Shown in pieces: positions 1 to 10,932 of a stretch of DNA of 64,000 nt. The stretch lies in contig NC_081406.1 in the NCBI RefSeq assembly GCF_030272615.1, forward strand, positions 232,118,396 to 232,182,395, written 5' to 3'. Every line of letters starts with the position of its first letter. The first letter of the stretch is position 1. The DNA comes from Cryptomeria japonica (taxonomy: Eukaryota; Streptophyta; Pinopsida; Cupressales; Cupressaceae). The notes under the pieces are model-generated. The model was given only the letters and a program-made list of their open reading frames with translations. It made no database searches and had not been told where the DNA came from. The translations under genes were made by a program, and so were the position numbers.

Positions 1-2
1 AA

Positions 3-864
3 AGAGTTAAGTTGGAAAAAACAAGGTTGAAGGGGTCTGCTCTTACATGGTGGAACTATGTACAAGGGGAGAGAGTTAAGGAAGGAAAGAGTATGATAAC
101 CTCCTGGGAAAGGATGAAAGATAAAGTCAAGGTACAATTCATGCCCATTGACTATGAAGTGTAGATGTATAAAAAGTTGCAGAACCTCAGACAGAGAGAC
201 CTTGATGTGAATGCATATACAAAGGAGTTTCATACACTCAGTCTCAGATCAAAGAGACAAGAAGAGGAATCAGAGAAAGTGGTCAAGTACTTGAACAGCC
301 TAAGGATGAACATCCAAGATGAGATCAGCATCTTGGCACCGGAGGTAATGAACAAGTGTTTTCAATTGGCCCTAAGGGCAGAAGAGAAACTAAAAAGAAG
401 AAGTGAACAGGGTAATAGAGGTAAAGGAGGGAGAAGTTTTAGAGGCAGAGGCAGTTTTAGAGGAAGAAGTCCTAACCAAAGGTCTAGTTGTGAGTCTAGC
501 TAAGGAGAGCAAAATGGGGACTCAAGTAGCAAAGAAGGCTAATGGGAGAAGACCTAATGGAAGAGGTGGGACAAATGGATCAAGGAGAGGATCCAAGTTC
601 TCCAGTCTGAGATGTTATAATTGCAATCAGATGGGGCACCCGACCTACAAGTGTCCAGAGAAGGCCTTTGATTCTAAGGGTGGTGAGAAGAGAACCACTT
701 TGACTCAAGAAGATGCAAGGAGTGTGACATCTCCTGAAGTGAATTTGACATCAGAGATGGGAGAGAACCTGATGATCAAAAGGACACTGCTAAAAGAACT
801 AGTGAAGACTGAGCCACCCCAAAGAAAGGTTGTATTTAGAGCCAACTGCAAGATTCAAGGTTAG
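3..864 (+). pseudogene. gag: Gy1 gag (nucleocapsid-type CCHC knuckle), broken
   Basis: Translates as a Ty3/gypsy Gag: the ALTWW motif of the retrotransposon gag domain near position 40-60, the conserved FHTLSLR stretch near 228-248, a basic Gly/Arg-rich linker, then one CCHC zinc knuckle (CYNCNQMGHPTYKC, 613-654) that would bind element RNA. Defects: a TAG at 162-164 where the Gy2 homologue has Gln, a frame change between about 500 and 600 (the knuckle is read in a different frame from the gag core), and a TAG at 862-864. Homology to Gy2 gag (36.4-37.5 kb) is clear by eye over the whole length. The N-terminus is missing. Confidence 0.85.
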
Positions 865-2733
865 GTTTGTAAAGTTGTCATAGATTCAGGTTCTACTGAT
901 AAGATTGTATCTTTGGAAGTAGTAAACAAGTTAAACTTGGAGAGGATACCCCATAGCTGTCCATATAGGATCAATTGGTTGAAAAAAGGGCAACACATAC
1001 TCATCAATGAACAAGCATGGGTAGAGTTCAGTATTGGGGGGTATAAGGATAAAATTTTGTGTGACATCCTTCTAATGGATGCTTGTCATCTTTTTCTTAG
1101 CAGACCATGGTAGTTTGACAGAAAGGCTCATCATGATGGAGAAAAGAATGCTTACTCTTTCCAAAAGGATGGTGTGACTTTCACAATATAGTTAGTAGTA
1201 GAAGGGGACCCATAGCATGTAAGATCTAGTGTGATAATGGTGGGATAAAGAGAGTTCCTATATACACTAAAGGAGGAAGGTGGGGTAGGCTTTGCTTTGA
1301 TTGTGAATCCCAAGGAAGAAAGGAAGAAGGGTGTGAGTGAGGTAGGACCTAAGGAGCTCAGGGAGTAGCTAGAGAGGTACAAAGGAGTGGTTGTAGAAGA
1401 CATACCTGACTCCTTGCCACCTATCAGAGATATTAGTCATTAGATTGACTTCATACCAAGAGTAGTACTCCCTGACAAGGTAGCTTATAAAATGACCCCA
1501 CAACAGAATGAAGAGATAGCTAGGCGAATTCAGGAGCTCCTAGATAAAGGGTTGGTGAGAAAAAGCCTTAGCCCATGTGCAGTACCTATGGTTTTATCCC
1601 TAAAGAAGGATGGGAAATGGAGGATTTGCATTGATTCTAGGGCTATCAATAGGATAACCATCATATATAGGTTTCCTATTCCTACTATAGAGGATCTAAT
1701 GGATTGTTTGGGGGGAGCTACATATTTCTCCAAGATTGACCTCAAGAGTGGGTACCATTAGATAAGGATAAGAGAGGGGGATGAATGGAAGACTACATTT
1801 AAAACAAATGAAGGGTTGTATGAGTGGCTTGTGATGTCTTTTGGTCTTTCAAATGACCCTAAAACCTTTATGAGACTAATGAATAAAGTGTTGCAGGAGT
1901 TTATAGGGAAATTTGTGGTAGTCTACCTTGATGACATACTAGTGTTCAATAAGAGCAAGGAGGAGCACTTGAAACACTTGGAGATAGTCTTGAAGCAGCT
2001 GCAGGAATAGAAGTTGATAATAAATTTAGGAAAGTGTGACTTCATGAAGAAGGAATTGGTTTACCTAGGCTTTGTCATCTCTAAGGGTGACTTGAAGATG
2101 GATTCTTCCAAGGTAGAGTCTTTTTTGAATTAGCCTACACCTAAGACAGCAGGAGAGGTAAGAAGTTTTCATGGTTTGGCAGAATTTTATAGGAAATTCA
2201 TTAGGAATTATAGTGATATTTGTGCACCTATGTTGGAAACCATCACAGGTGGTGGTAAGGTGAAGTTTGTGTGGACCAAAGAAGCAGATAAAAGTTTTGA
2301 GTGTTTAAAACAAAAAGTTTCCAAGTACTCAGTCCTAGTATTACCTAATTTCAGTAAGGTCTTCACCACTGAATGTGATGCAAGTGGGTTGGCTATAGGC
2401 GTAGTATTGAGCCAAGAGGGGAGACCGGTGGCCTTTTTCAGTGAAAAACTAAATGAAGCAAAGAGGAAGTATTCCTCATATGATTTAGAGTTGTATGCCA
2501 TGGTACAAGCTCTGAAAAAGTGGAGGCATTACTTGCTTCCTAAGGAATTTATTGTATATATTGACAATCATGCTCTTAGTTTTTTGAATGGACAGGAGAA
2601 TATCAGTCATAGGCATATGAAATGGGTTGAAAGTCTTCAAGCATACACCTTCATATTAAAGCATAAGAAGGGGGTAGCCAATAAGGTTGCAAATGCTCTA
2701 AGTAGGAGGGTGTTGACAGTGCAAGAAGTGTAG
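865..2733 (+). pseudogene. pol: Gy1 pol: aspartic protease, reverse transcriptase, RNase H
   Basis: Protease: the active-site triad Asp-Ser-Gly is intact at 883-891, and a GRPW-like end motif lies near 1100-1110. Reverse transcriptase: from about 1492, with the FSKIDLKSGYH motif near 1723-1758 and the catalytic YLDD at about 1924-1935. RNase H: TECDAS near 2367-2385 and conserved HKKG and ANALSRR motifs at about 2660-2706. One frame throughout. In-frame stops lie at 1111, 1189, 1213, 1246, 1366, 1441, 1759, 2008, 2131 and 2731. Comparison with Gy2 or family motifs puts Gln at 1189, 1441, 1759 and probably 1111, 2008 and 2731, and Trp at 2131 (TGG to TAG). The catalytic residues survive, so decay is mainly by nonsense change. 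Confidence 0.9.
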
Positions 2734-4182
2734 TTGCAGAGCATGGGTGTTAAAGCACTCAAAGGATTTTATGAAGAGGAACAAGATTTCAAGGAGGTAT
2801 ATAAGGTATGCAGTGAGTTTGCAAATGCTTTTCATGGAGATTTTTCTGACTACACCTTGCAGGATGGTCTTTTGTTCAAGGGGTGTCAATTATGTATCCT
2901 GAGGTGTTCAATAAGGGGTAATATAGTGAAGGAGAAAAATAGTGGTGGTTTAGAAGGACACTTTGGACTAAATAAGACCTTGGTCCTAGTTAGGAGATTT
3001 TACTTTTGGCCAAGGATGCAAACTGATATCAGAAAGTTTGTGGAGAGTTGTACTGTGTGTCAAAGAGCAAAGGGGGTCCCAACCAATGCAGGGTTGTACC
3101 AACCTTTGCCTATACCAAGTAGACCATGGGAAAGTTTGAGTATGGACATTGTGATGGGATTACCCAAGACAAAGGCAGGTCATGACAATGTGTTTGTTGT
3201 GGTAGACAGGTTTAGCAAGATGGCTCATTTTATTCCTTGTAAAAACACCAATGATGCTAGCTATATTGCAATATTATTTTTCAGAGAGATTGTTAGAATC
3301 CATGGGTTGCCTTTGAGTATTGTATTAGTCAGTGACATCAAGTTCATAGGGCATTTTTGGAGAACCATGTGCAAGAGATTAGGTACAAATTTGTCTTTTA
3401 GCTCAGCCTATCACCCTCAGACTGATGGCCAAACTGAGGTTGTGAATAGGTCATTGGGAAATCTTCTTAGATGTTTGACAAAGAAGCATGGAAGTAGTTG
3501 GGATTTGGTGATACCTTAGGCAGAGTATGCCTATAATGATTCAACAAATAGAAGTACAGGTCTGAGTCCTTTTGAGATTGTGTATGGTAGTCATCCAAGA
3601 GGAGTTTTTGAATTGAGAGATGTTCAAGGGTTGGACAAGAGGAGTGGACATGTTGATGAATTTGCAGAGGCTATGAAAGAGGTGCACCAACAAGTCAGAG
3701 ATACCTTACAACAAAATAGTCAAAAGATTAAACCAAGAGTGGATCAGAGAAGGAGAGATGCACAGTACCAAGTGGATGACATGGTCATGGTTCATCTTAG
3801 CAAGGACAGGCTACCCAAGGGAAGCCATAGCAAGTTGATGATGAGAAGGATTGGACCTTGTAAAATTTTGGATAAATATGGTCCTAATGCTTATAAAATT
3901 GAAGTCCCTAATGATATTGCTATTTCACCTATATTTAATGTTTCTGATCTAACATTGTATAGGAGTCCTACTGCAGGAGAACATGCAAGTGAATCTGTTC
4001 AGGAAAGTGAAGAATGGATAAAGCACTTACCACCTAAGGAGTCACCTAAGATGGAGTGCATTTTGGATGGTAGGGAAGCCAAGAAGACAAGACACAAAAT
4101 TTATTTTGAGCATTTGCTTAAATGGAAAGGCCATCCTGACTCAGAAGCTACATGGATGCTGGAAGAAGATATCCAAAAGTAG
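2734..4182 (+). pseudogene. Gy1 integrase with C-terminal chromodomain
   Basis: Integrase: a zinc-binding HHCC-like region (GHFGLNKT... ending CTVCQRAKG) whose first His appears replaced by Asn relative to Gy2. The catalytic core has the first Asp at 3145-3147 (SMDIVMGLP), a second acidic site in VSDIKF near 3330, and the Glu at 3436-3438 (QTDGQTEVV). A stop at 3517 replaces the Gln of the usual Q-A-E-Y-A-Y-N motif. The C-terminus (about 4048-4160) reads KKTRHKIYFEHLLKWKGHP...ATW, a chromodomain of the type that directs chromovirus integration to particular chromatin. The ORF ends at the TAG at 4180-4182. Confidence 0.88.
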
Positions 4183-4265
4183 GGTGGTGATTTGCAGAAG
4201 TTGGTCTCTAAGAGGACTCAAATTGGTCTCTAAGAGGACTTGAGACAAATTTCACCCAGGGAGTA
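4183..4265 (+). other. Gy1 spacer and polypurine-tract region before the 3' LTR
   Basis: Contains a short tandem duplication of TTGGTCTCTAAGAGGACT (period about 22 bp, 4200-4243). It ends in CCCAGGGAGTA, the purine-rich run directly before the LTR's TG, in the position of a plus-strand primer. Confidence 0.55.
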
Positions 4266-5160
4266 TGGTGCAGGAGCACCTACCTATGGAGGAATGAACC
4301 AAGAACAAGATGATCTTCTTTTATCCTAGAATTAATGTAATAAGATCATATGGATCCTTTTTTGTATTTCACTGTCCTAGGAGTGTGACAAGTTTGTCCA
4401 TGTATGGGTCAAATTGTCACCTAGGGTCTTGTAGAGCAAACTGAGTCAATAAGGGTCACAATGGTCTAAATTGAGGGATCAAGTGGCCAAAAGTTTATTT
4501 GAGTCATTTTTTATGTTTTAGAATCAAATGTAATCATTTTGGGGGACTATGATAGTTAGGAGTCTAAATTGGTTGAATAATGCAAAAATTGTCATATTGT
4601 CAATTTGTTGTCATGACAATTTTGCACTTTTTGTAAGTTGTGATTCTCCAACAGTCCGTTCAATTTGAAAAATTGTTGGATGAGGTTTTGTTCATTTGGG
4701 GTGACACCCTTAAGGACCCCAAACATTGAAAGATTTAAGTTGGTTGATTTGGTTGTTTTTGAAAAGGAAATTGGAGCATCAAAATTGTTGGAAACTCAGG
4801 AAGCCGTCTAATTTTTGTTGATTGCATACTACAAGTGGATTGGCAAGAATGATCATGGAATAGATCTTGAAACTAGATCATTTTACCTTTTTTTTTCATT
4901 CGGTGTGAAGTCTTGAAGTGATCATTTCCCCATTCTACAAGCAAATCTCTACCGAGTAGCCTAAAACCCTCAAACCCCTAGGGTTTGACTGCAATAATGG
5001 GTTTTGGCCTATCAATGCTTGAATGAAAATTGTCATTATAGGAGATGATAGGCCACTGTATCATATATCATTTTCCTAAAGTAATTAAGAGGACACAACA
5101 GGGTGAAGAGGATGGAGAACTAACCCTAGGTCTGGCATCTCTATGTGACAGACCGGTTTG
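4266..5160 (+). repeat. Gy1 3' LTR (right end approximate)
   Basis: Starts TGGTGCAGGAGCACCT, identical over 16 bases to the start of the Gy2 3' LTR at 41036, directly after a purine run and the end of the chromodomain ORF. Beyond those bases the two LTRs have diverged, although both carry TTGTCATGACAA (about 4610). No partner LTR is present, so the end was not determined. The region changes character by 5250. Confidence 0.6.
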
Positions 5161-5249
5161 ATGAGTGCAATGTGTGAGAATTGAGTGGTAGAGCACTAGA
5201 AATGGGTTTGAATGTGGTAGAAGAGTACTTTGGAGATTTACATATCATT

Positions 5250-5720
5250 TCATGCAGAGAGTTTTTTAGTGGCGAATCTTCGCCAATTGGCAAATTCTAC
5301 GCGAATAGTCTGGGGCAACATCGTGGTCAAATTGCCCAGAATTTTGGGGTTAACGGTACACTATAGAATCTGGCTTCGCCATTGACCACACACCGTCAAC
5401 ATGCATGCTCGTAATATTCGCTTGGAATCACTCGGACGTGGGTATTAGATCACCTTCATTATTTGCCAGCAATAGTAAAACAACCACGTACCCAGGACCT
5501 AATTCGCCAATGGTAAATTAAATGTTCATTACATGCGTCGGCCAAATTTGCAAATATCAAATAAAACATTATAAGCATTCGAGGACCCATTTCACCTTGC
5601 TTAAATTAAATGTTCATTGCAAACCCACACAATTCGCCAAAAATGCAATTAATTTAAATGTTTATTGGCAATTGTGATGCCCGGGCCCCGCGCAATTCGC
5701 CAAAAATGCAATCATGGATT
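5250..5720 (+). promoter_or_regulatory. Region upstream of hAT1 with recurring AATTCGCCAA motifs
   Basis: The word TTCGCCAA or a close variant recurs at about 5280, 5502, 5631 and 5694, and the last two lie in a longer repeated context (AATTCGCCAAAAATGCAAT). Clusters of short direct motifs near the end of a hAT element are often transposase binding sites, so subterminal repeats are plausible. I could not find a terminal inverted repeat or an 8-bp target duplication, so the left border of hAT1 is not fixed. No coding potential is seen. Confidence 0.35.
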
Positions 5721-5721
5721 G

Positions 5722-5730
5722 CTATAAATA
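5722..5730 (+). promoter_or_regulatory. TATA box of hAT1 transposase gene
   Basis: CTATAAATA sits about 290 bp before the first ATG of the transposase frame (6019), a normal plant core-promoter arrangement. Transcription would start near 5755. Confidence 0.55.
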
Positions 5731-5944
5731 CACTCTTTCTTACAATTTGTTCATGTCTAATTAGTAAATTGGGAGCTCTCGGAGTCTCAAGTCTTGATTC
5801 GCATTCCGCAAATTGAGTTGGAAAGTCAAAGTTTATTGTAGGGCGGAGGGCCAGAGTTACAATCCTGCAACACAGGCCCAGGCATTCATTCGGCCCAGGC
5901 ATTCATTCCTGATTCTTGATTCAGAGAATTGAGAAGGCATAAAG

Positions 5945-5999
5945 GTGAGTAATCATTTCTTCATACTTGATAGTATTAGTTTTAACTTTTAATTCGTAG
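5945..5999 (+). other. Possible 5'-UTR intron of hAT1
   Basis: AAAG|GTGAGT is a strong donor, and TTTTAATTCGTAG is an acceptable acceptor 55 bp on, just before the ATG at 6019. The length is short for a plant intron, so it may not be spliced. Confidence 0.3.
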
Positions 6000-6018
6000 T
6001 GAGAGGTCAAGACTCAAG

Positions 6019-8808
6019 ATGTCACAGTCAAACATGGGTGACACTCCTCAGGGTGGTGAAGGGATTGGGATGTCAGACAAGGGTAAGACTCCTCAGGGCA
6101 ATGAAATTGAAGGGATTGGGATGCCATCAAAACGCCCAAAACTTAAACTTAAAGATAGTACCATAAAGTCTTTTTTTGGAATTGGCAAAGTTTCTGGTCC
6201 ATCAACCTCTGCAGTTGCAGAACCCATTCACAGTAGCTCACCACCACCACAAGGTGGGATTGTCATTGAGTTAAATGCATCAAATTAGGATGACAATACC
6301 GACATGGCAGAAGATGTTCTAAGGGATACACACAATGAGATACCATTGGCGAATGCAAATGCTAGTACTGAAGATGATGCTGGTAGGAAGAAAAGAAAAA
6401 GGAAAGTAAAACTGGGGCGAGAATGGGAGATGACAAGGAGTTTTAAGATTGATGGGGTAGCAAAGTACCCATTCATTGAACCGGTCCCAAACAATGATGA
6501 ACAACCAACAGAATGCAGGTGTAAGATTTGTAGCTGGAAAACTAAAAGAGAGAAGAAGGCACAGCTAAAGCTTGAAACCATAGAAAATCATATTGGTAAG
6601 GTTTATGAAAAACAGATCATAGACGGAAAGGAAACACGAGTAGTAAGATGGAAATCAAAGGAAGAATGTCTTCAAGTTAAGTATGCCACGGAATATGAAG
6701 AGCATAATCACAAAATGACACTGATTCGTAATAGTGGATTTGGAAATACAATCAAGGTTGGGCTTGAACATGCAGCGAAAGATGCAAACCTAGCAAAGAC
6801 TATTCAGATGAGTGTTGTTTTTCATATTATGTCGAGAGGGCGTCCTATGAAATATTTCCCAGAATTTAGTAATTTATTATCTTTTTTGAATGTTCCTCAC
6901 TATCCTATGTTGCATTGGTCAATAAACACTGGATGGGAAATGGCAAACTGTCTCGCTGAGGTGGAAAAGGAAAATTTACAAGAGAGTGTAAAAGAGTCAA
7001 ATTTCATTTCATTATCCATAGATGAAGTTACTGTAGTAGATAACACTGCTTGGGTTTGTATGCATGTGTATACCGTAAAAGAAGACATCCACTGAGCTCA
7101 TCTACTATGTGTTCATAAAATGAGGGGCAATTCAACAGCAGAAAATTTATATTTGGAAGTTAAGAAAGATTTGAATGAAATTGTTGGTATGGATGACTTG
7201 ACAATTGCCAAGAAGTTGGTGTGTGTTGGAGCTGATGGAGCTACAGTAATGCAAGGTCAAAGGACTGATCTTTACGCAAGATTACAAACTAGTATTGCAC
7301 CATACATGGTTGGAATTCACTGCATGGCCCATCGAATGAATTTAGCATATAGAATTGTAAGCAATTTCCCTACAGTGTCAAAAGTTGAAGATCTGGTCCA
7401 CGAGTTCCACTCATACTTTTGTCGAAGTCCTAATCATTTTGCAGAATTTTAGATTTTTGCTAAGGGAGTAACAAGAGGAAACAAGCTTCTCAAGGATGTT
7501 GAGACCAGATGGATCTCCTTGCATGGACCAGTGGAATGATTTCTAATAGAATATCAATCCTTGATCGGACTAATGTATGAGCAACGCCTCATAGTAGACA
7601 AAGCTCCTAATCTCTTACATAAGTTAAGTGATATAGAGACTCTGTTAACTTTAGCTAGTCTTCTCCCCATACTGGATTCAATGAACAAACTTGTTAAGAA
7701 AGCCCAAGACAGAACTATGTATATCAATGAGTATAGCACTCTACGTAAAATGACATGCTTGAGCCTGGATGGTCTATATTCAGATCTAACAGGGCGAAGC
7801 CAAATTTTTTTTAGGTGGCAGATAATTATAGATTTGAATCATGTTGAAATTTTTTTACATTTCAATACAAAAAATGAGTTATGTGTCTTTGTAAAAGGAT
7901 TTCAGATACCAATGCACCAATCTAAGACGGGCAAGCGAGGCAGAGCATTACCAGATAAAAAGGAAGATTTTGACAGGATTGTTAAATCTGTTAGTGATAA
8001 TTTGAAGTCTATTGCATATGAACTTTCAACTGAGATTCGTGAAAGATTCCCTCGAGAAGAAATACTTGAAGCCATGGGTTGTGTGTATCCTCAATTTTGG
8101 CATTCAATTAGAGATAATCCAAATGACGCAAAGATGTATCATAAAAAACTAGAGGAATTGATATTGACATTTTCAAAAGATGCATATTGCAATGGACAGC
8201 CAATAGAAGGAATTTTAAATTCAGATCATCTTAGAAAACAATGTAAATAGTTTGCATTGGTTATGAAATAGCAGTTGGTTAACTTGGAGAATCCATTTGA
8301 ACCTAGATCAATCACAAGGCTTTGGAAAAGGATAGATCAAAGTGAAGCATTGCGTATTGCAATACCAGAATATTTGAAACTTGTTGATTTATGCCAAACA
8401 ATGATATTGGGGTCAGTGGAAGATGAGAGAGTTTTCAGTGCATTAGGGCTTTTGAAATCAAAGATCAAAAACAAATTAGACAAGAATTTGGAAACTTGCT
8501 TGAGGTTGTTTGTAACCCAGTATAATGTTAGAGATTTTCCATATGATAGGGTACTGGCAATCTGGAATTCCATGCGTGATAGACGAGGGGTGTGCAACAC
8601 TTTAAAAGCTGGTGGTGCTACTACTAGTGCTAGTGTTCAGACAAATGAATATGATGGATCGCAGACTCAGAGTCAACATGAAGACGAAGACATTTTTGAA
8701 TACCCAACTCAGAATGAAGATGAACCTGTTAGTACTAGTCAGTTTCCAGATCTTGAGTCCATTTGGGATATAGAAGCCTCGAACAGTCGGACTGAATCAC
8801 TAAAGTGA
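6019..8808 (+). pseudogene. hAT1: hAT-superfamily transposase, one frame with six premature stops
   Basis: A single frame from ATG 6019 to TGA 8806-8808 (929 residues). N-terminus: Ser/Gly/Pro-rich leader, then a zinc-finger-like CRCKIC...ENH segment (about residues 160-195). hAT catalytic core: first Asp in LSIDEV (codon 335), second Asp in GADGATVMQG (codon 406), and the TRW motif near codon 497. C-terminus: hATC dimerisation domain (SVEDERVFSALGLLKSK, about codons 796-820). The layout resembles the ZNF862/KIAA1586-like group of hAT proteins. Premature stops: TAG 6286, TGA 7093, TAG 7450, TGA 7537, TAG 8248, TAG 8269. All fit CAG-to-TAG or CGA-to-TGA change, and no frameshift was found. Probably non-functional. 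Confidence 0.85.
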
Positions 8809-9400
8809 ATTAGCAGTCAGTTTATAGGTATTTATAATTATACTATAATTCTTGAGTCATATTACAATTTCAATTTGCATAATTGCAATACTATAGTTGT
8901 CATTGATGATTTTTGATATTGTATTCCTTGAATTTGTCAATCAGAAGTAGAACGGATACTTATTTCATATTTTTAATTGTGAATTTGAATTATTACTAAA
9001 CAATTGAATTATTAGTAAATTGGTATTTGGTTCCACATTATGTAGTATGTTGAACATGAAATGCAACAATTTGTGTCACAAGATCCATAAAATTATTCTT
9101 ATTGCATAATTGTTAATGCTAGAACCTTTCTACTGTTCTACATTAAATGCTTAAAATTATGTTCATGGCGATTAGGGTTTTGTGTTTGTTTTTTGTCTTA
9201 GTTGGCTAGTAAACCGAAGTTGTCGTGCGTTGAAAATCTTAGTTGTCCTCTATTTATTTGTCCATGTCAACATCAAGTGTGGTCAAACGGTTGGTCAGAC
9301 ATGTTTAATGGTTATCACTAGCTCGCAGGTCCTTTATCATCAAGTCAGTTTAAGTCACGAGCTTGCGAGTACTGGGAGATTTTAGTTGTCGCTACCTCGC
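8809..9400. other. AT-rich stretch after hAT1, no gene seen
   Basis: No convincing ORF, RNA gene or terminal repeat. hAT1 presumably ends here, but I found no matching terminal inverted repeat. Confidence 0.5.
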
Positions 9401-9414
9401 AAGATGTTTTGCAC

Positions 9415-10810
9415 TTGACCATTTTATGTTGCGAGGTTGTGACTGGTGTGATTTTATGTTGTTGCACAATCGTGAGGTGTTCATGGTTAAGTCATTTTAA
9501 TTTGCGATCATGCGATGTAGTTGGTATCGCAGCTTAGTTGGTTTCATCGCTTGCTTGCAGGTTTTGAAGTTGTTTAGCATTTTAAGTTGTGATCTGGTGA
9601 CAAGTAAGTTTTGGTCTGATTTTGTGGTCATTGCATGCTCGCGCGTTTGTAAGTCTTAAGTCAAAAAGTGTTGTGAGTATGCGATGGCGGTTAAGTGCCT
9701 TGTTATCGTGGGATCGCAAGGGTTTAATTCAAGTTAAGTTTCAAGTTGTGAGCTTGTGATGAAATAAGTTATTTTGTTAGATCAACGGCTGTCGCTCACT
9801 TGCGAGATTCTATGAGGATTCGTAAAAGGGGTTGCGAGCTTGCAATTAAGAGGATTTGGTAGCATTGTTGCTAACTTGCCGGTTTCTTTCCTGATTGTTA
9901 TAACCGGTTGAGAGTGTGCGATTAAAGATGGGGATTGACATGTGGACTTGTTTGTCGGGTTCTGTAAAAGTTTTGACATGATCGAGCTGAGATTTTGACA
10001 TTTGTACAATTGCATTAATACATTCTATTAGTTTAATTGAATTAATGCCACACTAGCTAGTTCATGCAACGGTGGTAGTTAATGAGACTTGAGAGAAGTG
10101 GCGGCACCCAAATACCATTTTATGTTGCGAGGTTGTGACTAGGTGTGATTTTATGTTATCCCAAGGTCGCGAGGTGTTCGCGGTTAATTCATTTTAATTT
10201 GTGATCATGCGATTCGATTAAGTCGCTTGCTCGCAGGTTTTGAAGTTGTTTAGCATTTTAAGTTGCGATCTGGCGACAGGTAAGTTTTGGTTTGATTTTG
10301 TGGTCATTGCATGCTCGCGAGTTTGTAAGTCTTAAGTCAAAAAGTGTTGCGAGCATGTGATGGCAATTAAGTGTCTTGTTGTCATGAGATCACAAGGGTT
10401 TAAGTCAAGTTAAGTTTCTAGTTGCGAGCTTGTGATGAAATAAGTTGTTTTGTTAGATCAACGGCTGTCACTCACTCACGAGATTCTTTGAGGATTCGTA
10501 AAAGGGGTTGCGAGATTGCGATTAAGAGGATTTGGTAGCATTGTCGCTAACTCGCTAACACGTGGACTTGTTTGCCAGGTTTTGTAAAAATTTTGAATGC
10601 CAATCGCCAATCAAATCGAAGGGCATGAATTCAAATTTCCCTCGAGTACTTCAGTTTGAAGTTTGAATTAATGTCATTATGCCATAGTAGCTAGTTCATG
10701 CAAGTGTGGCAATTAATGAGACTTGAGACTTGAGAGAAGTGAGGGCACCCAAAATTCAAATAGTAAATACCATAGATTGCATGATCGAGCTGAGGTTTTG
10801 TATAATTGCA
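9415..10810 (+). repeat. Large direct duplication of a GCGAG-rich non-coding repeat
   Basis: Copy 1 (about 9415-10115) and copy 2 (about 10117-10810) align by eye over long blocks: both start with ATTTTATGTTGCGAGGTTGTG, and both contain the GATCAACGGCTGTC and CTAGTTCATGCAA blocks. They differ by scattered substitutions and a few indels, and the order of some blocks near the ends differs (the GATCGAGCTGAG block). No ORF is supported. Words of the same style recur at 16.34-16.86 kb, suggesting that both belong to one repeat family, but the two regions do not align continuously. Confidence 0.7.
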
Positions 10811-10913
10811 TTAATGCATTCTATCTTTGAGGTAATCCAGTGAATTGAGCTCTCCAACAACGTTGGAGAATTCGAAGTGTTGGGTGTGAGAAAATTTCAA
10901 AAAATTGGTTAAG

Positions 10914-10926
10914 TTTTTCTCCTGCA
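10914..10926 (+). other. Possible splice acceptor just before ORF-A
   Basis: TTTTTCTCCTGCAG is a polypyrimidine tract with CAG, a few bases before the ATG at 10933. A leader intron with its first exon in the repeat upstream is possible. No matching donor was identified. Confidence 0.3.
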
Positions 10927-10932
10927 GATAAA

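Larger units (their letters stand above)
1..5160 (+). mobile_element. Gy1: Ty3/gypsy chromodomain LTR retrotransposon, 5' part outside window
   Basis: Gag, protease, reverse transcriptase, RNase H, integrase and a C-terminal chromodomain follow each other in the Ty3/gypsy order, then a 3' LTR begins at 4266. The 5' LTR and start of gag lie left of the window. From about 600 to 4182 the coding sequence stays in one frame but carries a dozen in-frame stops, mostly TAG at positions where the related element at 34.7-42.7 kb has Gln. It is a dead copy. The right end (about 5160) is uncertain because no second LTR is available for comparison. Confidence 0.9.
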
